Origin: Bradyrhizobium sp. SZCCT0231
Lineage (GTDB): Bacteria; Pseudomonadota; Alphaproteobacteria; Rhizobiales; Xanthobacteraceae
NCBI RefSeq assembly: GCF_018130245.1
Contig: NZ_JAFCKP010000001.1
Location: forward strand, 1,116,001 to 1,180,000
Direction of reading: 5' to 3'
DNA: 64,000 nucleotides
Shown: positions 1-8,422 of the stretch, piece after piece
Layout of the letters: each line of letters begins with the position of its first letter
Numbering within the stretch: the stretch's first letter is position 1
Position numbers and translations under genes: made by a program
Notes under the pieces: model-generated
Database searches by the model: none
What the model saw: the letters and a program-made list of their open reading frames with translations, nothing else
What the model was told of the DNA's origin: nothing

Positions 1-1
1 C

Positions 2-859
2 GGCGGCTATATCGCGCTGGAATTCGCCGGCATCTTCGCCGGCTTCGGCTCCGACGTCACCGTGATCTATCGCGGCGACAACATTCTTCGCGGTTTTGAC
101 GAGGATGTTCGGACCCATGTCCGCTCCGAGATGGAGAAGCAGGGCATCACCATTCTCACCGGCTGCACGGTGACGAAGGTCGACCGCCACGGCGAGGGCT
201 TCACCACCCATCTGTCGAACGCATCGAGCATTGGCTCCGATCAGGTGATGTTCGCCATCGGCCGCCATCCCAACGTCGCCAATCTCGGCCTGCAGAACGC
301 CGGCGTCGCCATCAACCCGAACAATGGCGGCATCGCTGTCGACCATTTCTCCAGGAGCTCGGTCGACAACATCTATGCCATCGGTGACGTCACCCACCGC
401 TTCAACCTGACGCCGGTCGCGATCCGCGAGGGCCATGCCTTCGCCGACACCGTGTTCGGCAAGCGCGAGGTGCAGGTGGATCACGCCAACATCCCGACGG
501 CCGTGTTCTCGCAGCCGGAGGTCGGCACGGTTGGCCTGACGGAAGCCGAGGCGCGCGCGCAATTCAGTCACGTCGACATCTACAAGACGACGTTCCGGCC
601 CATCAAGGCGACGATGTCGGGCCGCGACACCCGCGTGCTGATGAAGCTCGTCGTCGACGGCGCGACCGACCGCGTGCTCGGCTGTCACATCGTCGGCGAC
701 GCCGCTGCCGAGATCACGCAAGCTGTCGCGATCGCGGTGAAGATGAAGGCGACCAAGGCCGATTTCGACGCGACCATCGCGCTGCATCCGACCGCGGCCG
801 AAGAGCTCGTCACTATGCGCACGCCGACCGCGCGCCATGTGCGGCAGGCGGCGGAGTAG
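2..859 (+). CDS. gor: Glutathione-disulfide reductase, C-terminal part (5' end outside window)
   Basis: The open frame runs in from the window edge and encodes about the last 285 residues of a FAD/NAD(P)H disulfide reductase. It would reduce oxidised glutathione with NADPH in the cytoplasm. The visible part begins in the NADPH-binding Rossmann fold (GGYIALEFAG). It continues through the second FAD-contact motif (NIYAIGDVTHR) and ends in the dimerisation domain, with the HPTAAEE motif that carries the catalytic His/Glu pair. The N-terminal FAD domain and the redox-active CxxxxC are outside the window. HPTAAEE and the overall spacing fit Gor better than dihydrolipoamide dehydrogenase, but without the N-terminus a related disulfide reductase cannot be fully excluded. 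Confidence 0.9.
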   Translation, partial: GGYIALEFAGIFAGFGSDVTVIYRGDNILRGFDEDVRTHVRSEMEKQGITILTGCTVTKVDRHGEGFTTHLSNASSIGSDQVMFAIGRHPNVANLGLQNAGVAINPNNGGIAVDHFSRSSVDNIYAIGDVTHRFNLTPVAIREGHAFADTVFGKREVQVDHANIPTAVFSQPEVGTVGLTEAEARAQFSHVDIYKTTFRPIKATMSGRDTRVLMKLVVDGATDRVLGCHIVGDAAAEITQAVAIAVKMKATKADFDATIALHPTAAEELVTMRTPTARHVRQAAE

Positions 860-862
860 GCT

Positions 863-2002
863 TCAGCCGTACAGATACCCGACCGGCTTGCCTTCGGTGC
901 GCAGGGGACGCACGTCCCTTTGCGTGATGATCTGACCGGCGAGGCCGTCGATCTCGTCGCGCTGCGTCGCGGTCCAGCTGCGCAGCTCGTTCATGCCCTT
1001 GAGCAGGCCGAGCCGCAGGACCTGGGTGTTTTCGCCGACACCCGTGAGGCTGATGGACTCCTTGCCCGCCGTCACCACGTCGCCGGCAGAGAGTTCAAAG
1101 CTCTCGCCGGACTTCTTCTTGAACTCGGCCGTGCCGCGAATGACGCGATAGATCACGACCTCGCCCTTCGCAAAACAGGTCGCGTCCGCTGCGGCAGACG
1201 TGCTCTTTGGCAAGAGTGCGTGGCCACGCGGGTCGGTCGCGATGATGTGGCCGGTAACGAGATGGCCGCTCGGAATCTCGATGCCGATATCGCGCACATA
1301 AACCGGCAGGGTCGATTTGACGGAGCCATCGGCGAGCGGCTTGAACAGCGCGTCCAGCGCCAGGGGATCCTGCAGCCAGAATCCGGCATCGGCCGGGCGG
1401 TCATGCAGCGGATGGCTCCAGGCCACGCGCGGCGTTTCGTCCTCATTGATCTGATCCGGACCGACAATGGTCGGATTCGGAAAGGTGGTGGGATCGGTGA
1501 TGAAGGCTTCGAGGAATTTGCCGGAATAGCCCATCGAGATCGGATCGGGCACCACCGTCTGCGGCGTCTTCAAATTCTCTTCGGTCGACAGGCCCGACCA
1601 GGTGTAGAACAGCTGGCGATGCACGATCGCGCTTTGCAGCATCACCGCGCCCGGGCCGACATTGTACCAGCGGCCGTCATAGTCGAAGGTGAACGCGCCC
1701 GAGGTGACCAGCACGAGCTGGAAGCCGCCCGGCGGCAGATGCAGATGGAAATCGGTGGGGCCGGTGTCGGGCCGGTAGATCGGCAGATTGGTCGCGACCT
1801 CGTGCAGGAGGAAGGTTTCGTTGTTGGCGTGGAAGCCTTCGTTGGCGCGGTTGTAGAGGGCTTGAGGGCGGTAGGTCGCCTCGAACTTCGCATTCTTGTC
1901 GCGATCGATCGCCACGAAGTCCTGATCGTTGAGGCGCAGCCGGGCGCCGTTCGGATGGGTGAGACCGGTGAACTTGATATCTCCGGCAGCATGCACGTTC
2001 AT
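863..2002 (-). CDS. Bicupin-fold protein of unknown function
   Basis: A 379-residue soluble protein converging on gor with a 3-bp gap. Two cupin-like halves can be seen. The N-terminal half has TDFHLHLPPGGFQLVLVTSG followed by a glycine-rich turn; the C-terminal half has FAKGEVVIYRVIRGTAEF and SAGDVV. The H-x-H and adjacent Gln could hold a metal, but I cannot name a substrate. The homogentisate dioxygenase superfamily is a distant possibility. I chose the ATG at 2002 because GGAG lies about 8 nt upstream; an upstream ATG at 2029 would add nine residues but has no clear ribosome site. Confidence 0.75.
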   Translation of the reverse strand: MNVHAAGDIKFTGLTHPNGARLRLNDQDFVAIDRDKNAKFEATYRPQALYNRANEGFHANNETFLLHEVATNLPIYRPDTGPTDFHLHLPPGGFQLVLVTSGAFTFDYDGRWYNVGPGAVMLQSAIVHRQLFYTWSGLSTEENLKTPQTVVPDPISMGYSGKFLEAFITDPTTFPNPTIVGPDQINEDETPRVAWSHPLHDRPADAGFWLQDPLALDALFKPLADGSVKSTLPVYVRDIGIEIPSGHLVTGHIIATDPRGHALLPKSTSAAADATCFAKGEVVIYRVIRGTAEFKKKSGESFELSAGDVVTAGKESISLTGVGENTQVLRLGLLKGMNELRSWTATQRDEIDGLAGQIITQRDVRPLRTEGKPVGYLYG

Positions 2003-2352
2003 GGCATTCTCCGATCTGAGGCCATTCATCCCGGAGCCCGGCGCACGTAACTTGCCGCTCCTTATTGTGGCAGGGCAGGGAATTGGGCCTCATGCTGTCT
2101 TGCGAATTTTGGGCCAGTCGGAGCGCGGCAGCGGCACTGCAGGCTCACCGGCTGCACGCGGCGCGAAAATAATCGAGATTGCACCTGAGGTTAGGCAACA
2201 GGGGCCGCCAACATGCCTGGCCGATCCGCGCAAACCGCAAGTCGGGTGGGGCGACTTATCTTGTCTAATTTGTCGGCATGTCCTGCAAAGGGCATGCAGC
2301 CGTGCCGGTTGCGGCGACAGGCAAATGCCGGCGGCTCAGCGTCTGACGCGGT
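2003..2352. other. Gene-free spacer between bicupin and zinc-ribbon genes
   Basis: About 350 bp with no reading frame that looks like a protein. It must hold the promoter of the leftward bicupin gene and the 3' end region of the leftward zinc-ribbon gene. I see no clear terminator hairpin or repeat. Confidence 0.5.
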
Positions 2353-2538
2353 TCATTCGAACGATCGACGGACGGTCGGCTCGGGCTTGCCGGACGGGCT
2401 ATCGGCCCACTTTGCCATGTCCAACGCGCGCACGTCGAAGCCTTCGCACCAGAGGCAGCTCAGCTCCGCGCGGCCTTTGGCCGTCAGCATCGGGACAAGC
2501 GCGTGGCCGCAGCCGGTGCAGGATGTGATGCGATTCAT
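2353..2538 (-). CDS. Small zinc-ribbon protein (61 aa), conserved hypothetical
   Basis: A 61-residue protein with two CxxC pairs (SCTGCGH at about residues 6-12 and SCLWCEG at about 27-33) spaced as in a zinc ribbon, followed by a charged Pro-rich tail. The frame is open upstream to 2718, but only the part from the ATG at 2538 looks like protein; the extension is basic and low-complexity. Zinc binding is inferred from the cysteine spacing, and no partner is indicated by the neighbours. Confidence 0.65.
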   Translation of the reverse strand: MNRITSCTGCGHALVPMLTAKGRAELSCLWCEGFDVRALDMAKWADSPSGKPEPTVRRSFE

Positions 2539-2982
2539 GCGCTTCTCCGCGATCGTCGAATTCATGAATGGCATTTTCGTCGCCGAAGCTTGCGCGGGCG
2601 CTATGACGGTGCCGGAGCGCTGCGTCCAACGAGAGCGCTCGTTCCTGAATTCGCAGATGTAGCAATCCAATGTGACACGGCTGCGATGCTGTCGCTTTGC
2701 AGCGCGTCCGCGACACAATTCGTCACGAGGGAACCGATGCGGCGGCTAGTCGCAGTGTCCGCGCCTTGATTCCGACAGACCCACCTTTATCTCTGGGACG
2801 AACAAGAATCCGGGCCCCTCTGGCGAGGACGCCGACAGATGTCGGCAAACCTCGCGATGTCGGATGACCTGTCCCGCGCGAATGCGATGGATCGGCCGAT
2901 TGTCGGGCCCTTGTTAGTTCTCTCCGACCATTCGTCTCCATCGCAGCTCCGTGCGGCCATCTCGCAAGTTAAGGGAGCTACG
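2539..2982. other. Gene-free spacer upstream of the TerB/TerC block
   Basis: About 440 bp between the divergent zinc-ribbon and TerB genes. It should contain both promoters. A frame is open from 2839 into the TerB gene, but its extra 48 residues do not resemble the family. No repeat or strong hairpin seen. Confidence 0.5.
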
Positions 2983-3456
2983 ATGTCTGACGCCAAGACC
3001 TCATATCCGATCGAGATCGAGATCACGGAGCCGTCCAGCCTGAATGAGCAGGCTGCGGCGGCGCTGGTGATCGTGGGCGCGCTGGTTGCGGTTGCCGACC
3101 GCCGCGTCTCGCCGGTCGAGCGCGACGAGGTGATTCGTTTCATCAGGGATCGCAAGCTGGCGCCGCACGTTTCGGACGAACGGCTTTGTGCGATGTTCGA
3201 TGAACTCGCCGAACGGCTCGAAGAGCCGGATTTTGCCAATGTCGTGATCGACACGCTGCGACCGGTTTCGAATCTGCCGCTCTCGTCCCATCTGATGGAG
3301 CTGTCGGAGCGCGTTGCTGCCGCAGATGAGGACGTACATCCCCACGAAGTCCAGGCGATCAAATTGTTGCGCCTGCTGACGCTGGTGCTGCCGCGCGCGA
3401 AGCCGGTCGTGCCGAGTGCAGCGGGCGCCGAGTTGCAGGCCGCCTTGAAGGAGTAA
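2983..3456 (+). CDS. TerB-like tellurite-resistance family protein
   Basis: A 157-residue acidic, helical protein resembling the TerB fold. It has a helix (NEQAAAALVIVGALVAVADR) followed by an acidic turn and SPVERDEV, then a second similar unit (VAAADEDVHPHEVQAI). The paired acidic turns after AADxxV/H are the metal-binding pattern known from TerB. The ATG at 2983 is preceded by AAGGGAG. It starts a run of short-spaced genes that includes a TerC homologue, so a role in membrane or metal stress is plausible; tellurite resistance itself is only a family label. Confidence 0.75.
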   Translation: MSDAKTSYPIEIEITEPSSLNEQAAAALVIVGALVAVADRRVSPVERDEVIRFIRDRKLAPHVSDERLCAMFDELAERLEEPDFANVVIDTLRPVSNLPLSSHLMELSERVAAADEDVHPHEVQAIKLLRLLTLVLPRAKPVVPSAAGAELQAALKE

Positions 3457-3487
3457 GCATGAGCACAAAGGAGTAAGCATGAGCACA
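3448..3487 (+). repeat. Perfect 20-bp tandem duplication over the TerB stop / next start
   Basis: Bases 3448-3467 are repeated exactly as 3468-3487. Each copy carries a Shine-Dalgarno sequence (AAGGAG), a stop (TAA) and an ATG. The first copy supplies the TerB stop and an ATG at 3459, which opens a five-codon frame (M-S-T-K-E) ended by the TAA of the second copy at 3474. The second copy supplies the real start of the next gene at 3479. Confidence 0.95.
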
Positions 3488-3841
3488 GTTCCGGACGAGC
3501 GCACCACGGAAATCGAGGACACCACCGGCCAGATCGCCGGTGGCGACCCGCGCCTGGCCAAGCTCGTCGACCGCCTGCCACCGCGCATGGGCGACACCTT
3601 CACCTATCTGCTCAAGCCGTCCAGCCGCTGGGTCAGGATCCCCTCGGGCACGCTGCTGGTCGTCGGCGGTGTGCTCTCCTTCCTGCCGGTGCTCGGCGTC
3701 TGGATGCTGCCGCTCGGCCTCGCGCTGCTGGCCGAGGACGTGCCTGCGCTGCGCTCCTCCCGTTCAAAGGTCTTCGACTGGATCGAGCGCCGCAAGCCGC
3801 ATTGGCTCGATCCGTCGGCAACGAAGAATGACCGAACATGA
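3479..3841 (+). CDS. Small two-TM membrane protein, unknown function
   Basis: A 120-residue protein. Residues 1-45 are soluble and acidic. A hydrophobic stretch follows (about 53-86, IPSGTLLVVGGVLSFLPVLG then MLPLGLALLAEDVPALR) that would form a helical hairpin. The C-terminus is basic and ends in a WIERRKPHWL segment. It lies between TerB- and TerC-like genes and its stop overlaps the terC start (ATGA), so it is almost certainly co-translated with terC. I do not recognise a named family. Confidence 0.7.
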   Translation: MSTVPDERTTEIEDTTGQIAGGDPRLAKLVDRLPPRMGDTFTYLLKPSSRWVRIPSGTLLVVGGVLSFLPVLGVWMLPLGLALLAEDVPALRSSRSKVFDWIERRKPHWLDPSATKNDRT

Positions 3842-4485
3842 CTGAATTCATCACCCCCGAGGCGCTGACCGCGCTGTTCCAAGTCATCCTGATCGACCTC
3901 GTGCTCGCCGGCGACAACGCCGTCGTCATCGGTCTCGCCGCGGCGGGCCTGCCGGCCGGGCAGCGCCGCCGGGCCATCATCGTCGGCATCGCGGCCGCCA
4001 CCGCGCTGCGCATCGCCTTCGCCGGCGTAGCGACCCAGATCCTGCAGGTCATCGGCCTGCTGCTCGCCGGCGGCGTGCTGCTGCTTTGGGTGTGCTGGAA
4101 GATGTGGCGCGAGCTGCGCGAGCATTCTGCGCATTCTGCGCATTCGGGGCAGCTCGCCTTCAACCAAGGCGGCGGCGCGGATGCTGCGCCGGTACAGCGG
4201 AAGACCTTCGGCCAGGCGGCGATGCAGATCGTCGCGGCCGATGTCTCGATGTCACTCGACAACGTGCTCGCAGTCGCGGGCGCCGCGCGCGAGCATCCCT
4301 ACATCCTCGCCTTCGGCCTGCTGCTGTCGGTTGCGATGATGGGCGTCGCCGCCGATCTGCTCGGCCGCGTGCTCCAGAAGCATCGCTGGGTCGCCTATGT
4401 CGGCCTCGCCATCATCATTTACGTCGCCTTCGAGATGATCTATCGGGGCTCGCTCGAGCTCGCGCCTGTCATCGCGAGTCTCTGA
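3838..4485 (+). CDS. TerC / YjbE-family integral membrane protein
   Basis: A 215-residue polytopic inner-membrane protein of the TerC superfamily with about six to seven TM helices. The conserved acidic motifs within the membrane are present twice: LAGDNAVV (about 22-29) and SMSLDNVLAVAG (about 136-147), the usual D-N pairs thought to bind divalent cations. A cytoplasmic loop at about 97-105 carries a short His-Ser-Ala repeat (HSAHSAHSG) from a 9-bp DNA repeat at 4121-4147. TerC relatives have been linked to Mn2+ export and to metalation of exported proteins, which fits the membrane-stress grouping here. Confidence 0.85.
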   Translation: MTEFITPEALTALFQVILIDLVLAGDNAVVIGLAAAGLPAGQRRRAIIVGIAAATALRIAFAGVATQILQVIGLLLAGGVLLLWVCWKMWRELREHSAHSAHSGQLAFNQGGGADAAPVQRKTFGQAAMQIVAADVSMSLDNVLAVAGAAREHPYILAFGLLLSVAMMGVAADLLGRVLQKHRWVAYVGLAIIIYVAFEMIYRGSLELAPVIASL

Positions 4486-4517
4486 GCCGCATGCCTGTCT
4501 GCAATCCGGAGTGATCA

Positions 4518-5102
4518 ATGACGCCTGAACCGAAAGCACCTTTGGCGCTGGCCGCGCCGCAGCCGCCGATTGGCCTGTTTCCGAAGCTGATCTTCGGCTC
4601 GCGCTGGCTGCAATTGCCGCTCTATATCGGCCTCATCGTCGCGCAGGCCGTCTATGTGCTGCTGTTCCTCAAGGAGCTCTGGCACCTGGTCGTGCACTCG
4701 TTCGACGCCAGCGAGCAGCAGATCATGTTGGTCGTGCTCGGACTGATCGATGTCGTCATGATCTCGAATCTGCTGGTGATGGTGATCGTCGGTGGCTACG
4801 AGACCTTCGTCTCCCGCCTGAACCTCAGTGGGCATCCGGACGAGCCGGAATGGCTCAGCCACGTCAATGCCAGTGTGCTCAAGATCAAGCTCGCGATGGC
4901 GATCATCGGCATCTCCTCGATTTCGCTGCTCAGGACCTTCATCGAGGCCGGCAATCTCGGCACCAACCGCAGCAATTTCACCGAGAGCGGCGTGATGTGG
5001 CAGGTGCTGATCCACCTGACCTTCATCATCTCGGCGATCGGCATCGCCTGGGTCGACCGTCTCAGCGAGAGCGGCCATCGCAAGGCGGCCGGCCACGGCT
5101 GA
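4518..5102 (+). CDS. YqhA-family (UPF0114) membrane protein
   Basis: A 194-residue inner-membrane protein matching the UPF0114/YqhA family. It has a short soluble N-terminus, a long hydrophobic helix (about 37-53), a second (about 73-94) ending in the family-typical GGYETFVS, a conserved [15 protein letters not shown] stretch, and C-terminal helices around [18 protein letters not shown]. It lies 32 bp after terC in the same direction and is followed by a terminator, so it is the likely last gene of the 2983-5102 operon. Function of the family is not known. Confidence 0.85.
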   Translation: MTPEPKAPLALAAPQPPIGLFPKLIFGSRWLQLPLYIGLIVAQAVYVLLFLKELWHLVVHSFDASEQQIMLVVLGLIDVVMISNLLVMVIVGGYETFVSRLNLSGHPDEPEWLSHVNASVLKIKLAMAIIGISSISLLRTFIEAGNLGTNRSNFTESGVMWQVLIHLTFIISAIGIAWVDRLSESGHRKAAGHG

Positions 5103-5143
5103 TGAACCCGGCCGCCTGACGACCTCCCGAGCGGCCAACCCTG

Positions 5144-5181
5144 GAGCCCGCCTGATCGTCCGGTCGGGCGGGCTCTCTTTT
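5144..5181 (+). terminator. Rho-independent terminator after the TerB-TerC-YqhA operon
   Basis: A 9-bp perfect stem (GAGCCCGCC at 5144-5152 with GGCGGGCTC at 5167-5175), a 14-nt loop and the T-rich tail TCTTTT. It lies about 40 bp after the YqhA stop. Confidence 0.85.
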
Positions 5182-5307
5182 CGAGATCGATAAAATCGTC
5201 TGGGATCCGTTCAGCGGCGGCAAACGCTGCGGACAAGAAGCACGGCGCTTTAAACCAGGCCTTGGGAACCGGTCTGCATCCTGCCCGCAAAAGGGCAGGG
5301 CATCAGC

Positions 5308-5571
5308 ATGTCAATTCTCAGGGAGATCGTCGCAGCGGTCGCGGGAGTCTACGCGCTCCTGTTCGTCTGCGACGCATTGTTCGGGGTCGGCGAGGCGCGC
5401 TTCGACGACGCCTATTACAGCGCCAGCTTCTATGCGCCGCGGCCGAAGGAGTTTCGGTTCGCGAGCGACACGCCGCCGGCGGTCCGCGTCAGCGACGCCT
5501 TTGCGCAGTTCGCACCGGGCGACGCCAAGCCGAACCGGCGCTACTCGTCGCTGACGACGATCATCCGTTAA
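5308..5571 (+). CDS. Small conserved hypothetical protein with N-terminal signal/TM segment (87 aa)
   Basis: An 87-residue protein. Residues 5-26 are hydrophobic (IVAAVAGVYALLFVCDALFG) and could be a signal anchor; the rest is polar with a Tyr/Phe-rich DDAYYSASFYAP patch and a basic tail. It converges on the hydrolase gene with a 4-bp gap. No enzyme motif is visible. Translation probably starts at the ATG at 5308, behind a GGGCAGGG stretch. Confidence 0.6.
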   Translation: MSILREIVAAVAGVYALLFVCDALFGVGEARFDDAYYSASFYAPRPKEFRFASDTPPAVRVSDAFAQFAPGDAKPNRRYSSLTTIIR

Positions 5572-5575
5572 AGCC

Positions 5576-6472
5576 TCATTCCCCCTGAATCCATTCCGCG
5601 ACGCCGCGCCACAGCGTGTCGCGGTGCTCGGGGCGGAAGAAGCCGAAATGGCCTATTCCCTTGGCGCCGACGTCGGACGGTTTGACCGTGAGCACCTCCG
5701 GCTTGATCGCGGTGAAGCCGCTCGCGAGCAGCTCGACCGCGGCCCGCGTGGCCCAGGGATCGTCGGAGAAGCAGAGCGCGCGCAGCTCGCCCTTGAACTT
5801 GGTGAAGTTCTCGAGCGCCGGCAGCTTTGAATCGAAGAGATAGCGCGGGCTCGAGACCCACTCGGCCCATTGCAGGAAGACGCCCTTGGGCAGATCCTCG
5901 CCGATGCCGGCCCAGCCCGGCGCGTAACCGAGCGCGTGGGCCAGCGGCACGCCAATGAGGTTCATAAAAGCGTAGACGCGATATTTTTCCGGCGAGGTCA
6001 TCAGCCGCCAGGTTGCCGCCTGCGAGGCCACGAACGCTGCGCGCGAGATCTCGCTGTTGTTCGCGATCAGCCCGAGCGCCTGGCCGCCGAAGGAATGGCC
6101 GGCATAGGCGAGCGGCAGGGTGGTATAGCGCTCGCGCATCCAGCGCACCGCGGCGGTGACGTCGAGCGCGGCCCAGTCGGACATCGAGGCCTTGAAGCCG
6201 ACCAGCGATTTCGGCTGGTTGTAGCCGACCATCGCCGGCAGCCGGGAGTCGCCGACGCCGCGATAGTCGTAGGTCAGCACCGCGCAGCCGCGATGGGCGA
6301 GGTAGGAGGCAAAGCCCCGATAAATCTTGCGTGGCACGGCGGTGGCTGAATTGATCAGGACGGCATGGCGCTTGGCGCCGCGCGGCAGGAACAGGGTGCC
6401 GGTCAGCGCATAGCCGTCGGTCGCCGGGAAGCTGATCTCGTCGACGAAAACGTCGTCCAGTGCCGCGTCCAT
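5576..6472 (-). CDS. Alpha/beta hydrolase
   Basis: A 298-residue cytoplasmic alpha/beta hydrolase. The nucleophile elbow is GHSFGG (Ser at about residue 128). An early strand-turn (LTYDYRGVGDSR) holds the RGxGxS oxyanion-side motif, and a late GHFGFFRPEH supplies the expected catalytic His. The acid residue is probably in the CFSDDPWAT segment. The substrate cannot be deduced. It diverges from the DAHP synthase gene across a 181-bp spacer. Confidence 0.85.
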   Translation of the reverse strand: MDAALDDVFVDEISFPATDGYALTGTLFLPRGAKRHAVLINSATAVPRKIYRGFASYLAHRGCAVLTYDYRGVGDSRLPAMVGYNQPKSLVGFKASMSDWAALDVTAAVRWMRERYTTLPLAYAGHSFGGQALGLIANNSEISRAAFVASQAATWRLMTSPEKYRVYAFMNLIGVPLAHALGYAPGWAGIGEDLPKGVFLQWAEWVSSPRYLFDSKLPALENFTKFKGELRALCFSDDPWATRAAVELLASGFTAIKPEVLTVKPSDVGAKGIGHFGFFRPEHRDTLWRGVAEWIQGE

Positions 6473-6653
6473 GGGCGGTCAGTGTCCTGTCGGTTTCCTT
6501 GCCTGGCCCAAGCAAATGCGAATTCGGCTTTGCCCGCAAGGGTTTGCGGTGCGAAATGGATTTACAACTGGCGGTCGGAAGCCAGCCTGTGTATAAGGCG
6601 GCCCTCGCAACCCTTAGATCAGGTTGTGCTTTTTGCTTCACGGAGAGATTTCG

Positions 6654-8042
6654 ATGTCCGAGCGGTGGACGCCCGAGTCCTGGCGCAGCAAGCCGGTGCT
6701 ACAGGTGCCCGAATATCCCGATGCCAAGGCTTTGGCCGACGTCGAGGCGCAGCTTGCGACCTTTCCGCCGCTGGTGTTCGCCGGCGAGGCACGCAATCTG
6801 AAGAAGGCGCTTGCGCGCGTTGCGGCCGGCGAGGCCTTCCTGCTCCAGGGCGGCGACTGCGCCGAGAGCTTCGCCGAGCACGGCGCCAACAACATTCGCG
6901 ACTTCTTCCGCGTGCTGCTGCAGATGGCGGTGGTGCTGACCTATGCCGGCGCGGTGCCGGTGGTGAAGGTCGGCCGCATCGCCGGCCAGTTCGCAAAACC
7001 ACGGTCATCGCCGACCGAGAAGGTGAATGGTGTCGAGCTGCCGAGCTATCGCGGCGACATCGTCAACGACATCGCCTTCACCAAGGAAGCGCGCATTCCC
7101 GATCCGCAGCGCCAGCTGATGGCCTATCGCCAGTCGGCGGCGACGCTGAACCTGCTCCGCGCCTTCGCCACCGGCGGCTACGCCAATCTCGGCAGCGTGC
7201 ATCAATGGATGCTCGGCTTCCTGAAGGATAGTCCGCAGTCCCGCCGCTACAAGGAGCTGGCCGACCGCATCTCGGACGCGCTCAACTTCATGCGCGCCTG
7301 CGGCCTCGACCTCGAGAGCCATCCGGAGCTGCGCGCCACCGATTTCTACACCAGCCACGAGGCGCTGCTGCTCGGCTACGAGCAGGCCCTGACCCGCGTC
7401 GATTCCACCACCGGCGACTGGTACGCGACCTCGGGCCACATGATCTGGATCGGCGACCGCACCCGTCAGCTCGACCATGGCCATGTCGAATATTTCCGCG
7501 GCATCAAGAACCCGATCGGGCTCAAATGCGGCCCGTCGCTCAAGCCGGACGAGCTCTTGAAGCTGATCGACGTGCTCAACCCCGACAACGAGCCGGGCCG
7601 GCTGACGCTGATCGGCCGTTTCGGCTCCGACAAGATCGGCGAGCATCTGCCGAACATGGTCCGCGCCGTGAAGCGCGAGGGCCGGGTGGTGGTCTGGTCC
7701 TGCGATCCCATGCACGGCAACACGATCACCTCGACGTCGGGCTACAAGACGCGGCCGTTCGACCGCATCCTGTCCGAGGTGAAATCGTTTTTCGCGATCC
7801 ACGCCGCAGAAGGCACCCATGCCGGCGGCGTGCATCTGGAGATGACCGGCAAGGACGTCACCGAATGTCTCGGCGGCGCCCGCGCGATCACGGACGAGGA
7901 TCTCAACGACCGCTACCACACGGTCTGCGATCCCCGCCTCAACGCCGAGCAATCCATCGATATGGCTTTCCTGGTCGCGGAGCTCCTCAAACAGGAGCGC
8001 GCCGGCAAGGCCCAGCCGATTCCGGCCGCAGCGGGGCTCTAA
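6654..8042 (+). CDS. Class II 3-deoxy-D-arabino-heptulosonate-7-phosphate synthase
   Basis: A 462-residue enzyme of the class II (plant/actinobacterial type) DAHP synthase family, catalysing phosphoenolpyruvate + erythrose 4-phosphate to DAHP, the first step of the shikimate pathway. Family landmarks include [11 protein letters not shown] (about 63-73), GLKCGPS, and metal/PEP contacts in SCDPMHGNT and [15 protein letters not shown]. Length is typical. The ATG at 6654 follows a CGGAGAG site; the frame is open ten codons further upstream but without support. It is followed by dgkA after 4 bp. Confidence 0.95.
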   Translation: MSERWTPESWRSKPVLQVPEYPDAKALADVEAQLATFPPLVFAGEARNLKKALARVAAGEAFLLQGGDCAESFAEHGANNIRDFFRVLLQMAVVLTYAGAVPVVKVGRIAGQFAKPRSSPTEKVNGVELPSYRGDIVNDIAFTKEARIPDPQRQLMAYRQSAATLNLLRAFATGGYANLGSVHQWMLGFLKDSPQSRRYKELADRISDALNFMRACGLDLESHPELRATDFYTSHEALLLGYEQALTRVDSTTGDWYATSGHMIWIGDRTRQLDHGHVEYFRGIKNPIGLKCGPSLKPDELLKLIDVLNPDNEPGRLTLIGRFGSDKIGEHLPNMVRAVKREGRVVVWSCDPMHGNTITSTSGYKTRPFDRILSEVKSFFAIHAAEGTHAGGVHLEMTGKDVTECLGGARAITDEDLNDRYHTVCDPRLNAEQSIDMAFLVAELLKQERAGKAQPIPAAAGL

Positions 8043-8046
8043 GATC

Positions 8047-8400
8047 TTGTTGCGGATCTGGAAGGCCACGATCAATTCCCGCAACGGTCTGGCCTTTGCG
8101 TTCCGGTCGGAGCAGGCCGTCCGCGAGGAGATCTTTGCGCTCCTGCTGTCGGTACCGCTCGCCTGGTTCATCGGCGCGACCGCGATGCGTGCGGTCGAAT
8201 TGGTGTGCTCTGTCGCGTTCGTGCTGACGGTCGAGCTGCTCAACACCGCGATCGAGAAGCTCGCCGACCGGCTGACCATGGATCACGACAAGCAGATCGG
8301 CCGCGTCAAGGACATGGGCTCGGCCGCCGTCGGTGTGGCGCTGCTGATGGCGGGCGCGTTCTGGATCATTGCCGTCATCGAGCGATTGGGGTTCCTCTAG
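8047..8400 (+). CDS. dgkA: Diacylglycerol kinase, prokaryotic type
   Basis: A 117-residue three-TM membrane kinase that would recycle diacylglycerol to phosphatidic acid using ATP. It has the family N-terminus (A-T-I-N-S-R-N-G-L-A-F-A-F-R-S-E with E-x-A-x-R-x-E) and the active-site helix VELLNTAIEKLADR. No ATG is available near the 5' end; the start is a TTG at 8047 (or the next TTG at 8050), 4 bp after the DAHP synthase stop. Translation may therefore depend on coupling to the upstream gene. Confidence 0.9.
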   Translation: MLRIWKATINSRNGLAFAFRSEQAVREEIFALLLSVPLAWFIGATAMRAVELVCSVAFVLTVELLNTAIEKLADRLTMDHDKQIGRVKDMGSAAVGVALLMAGAFWIIAVIERLGFL

Positions 8401-8422
8401 CTACGGATCGGACAAAGCGGCC

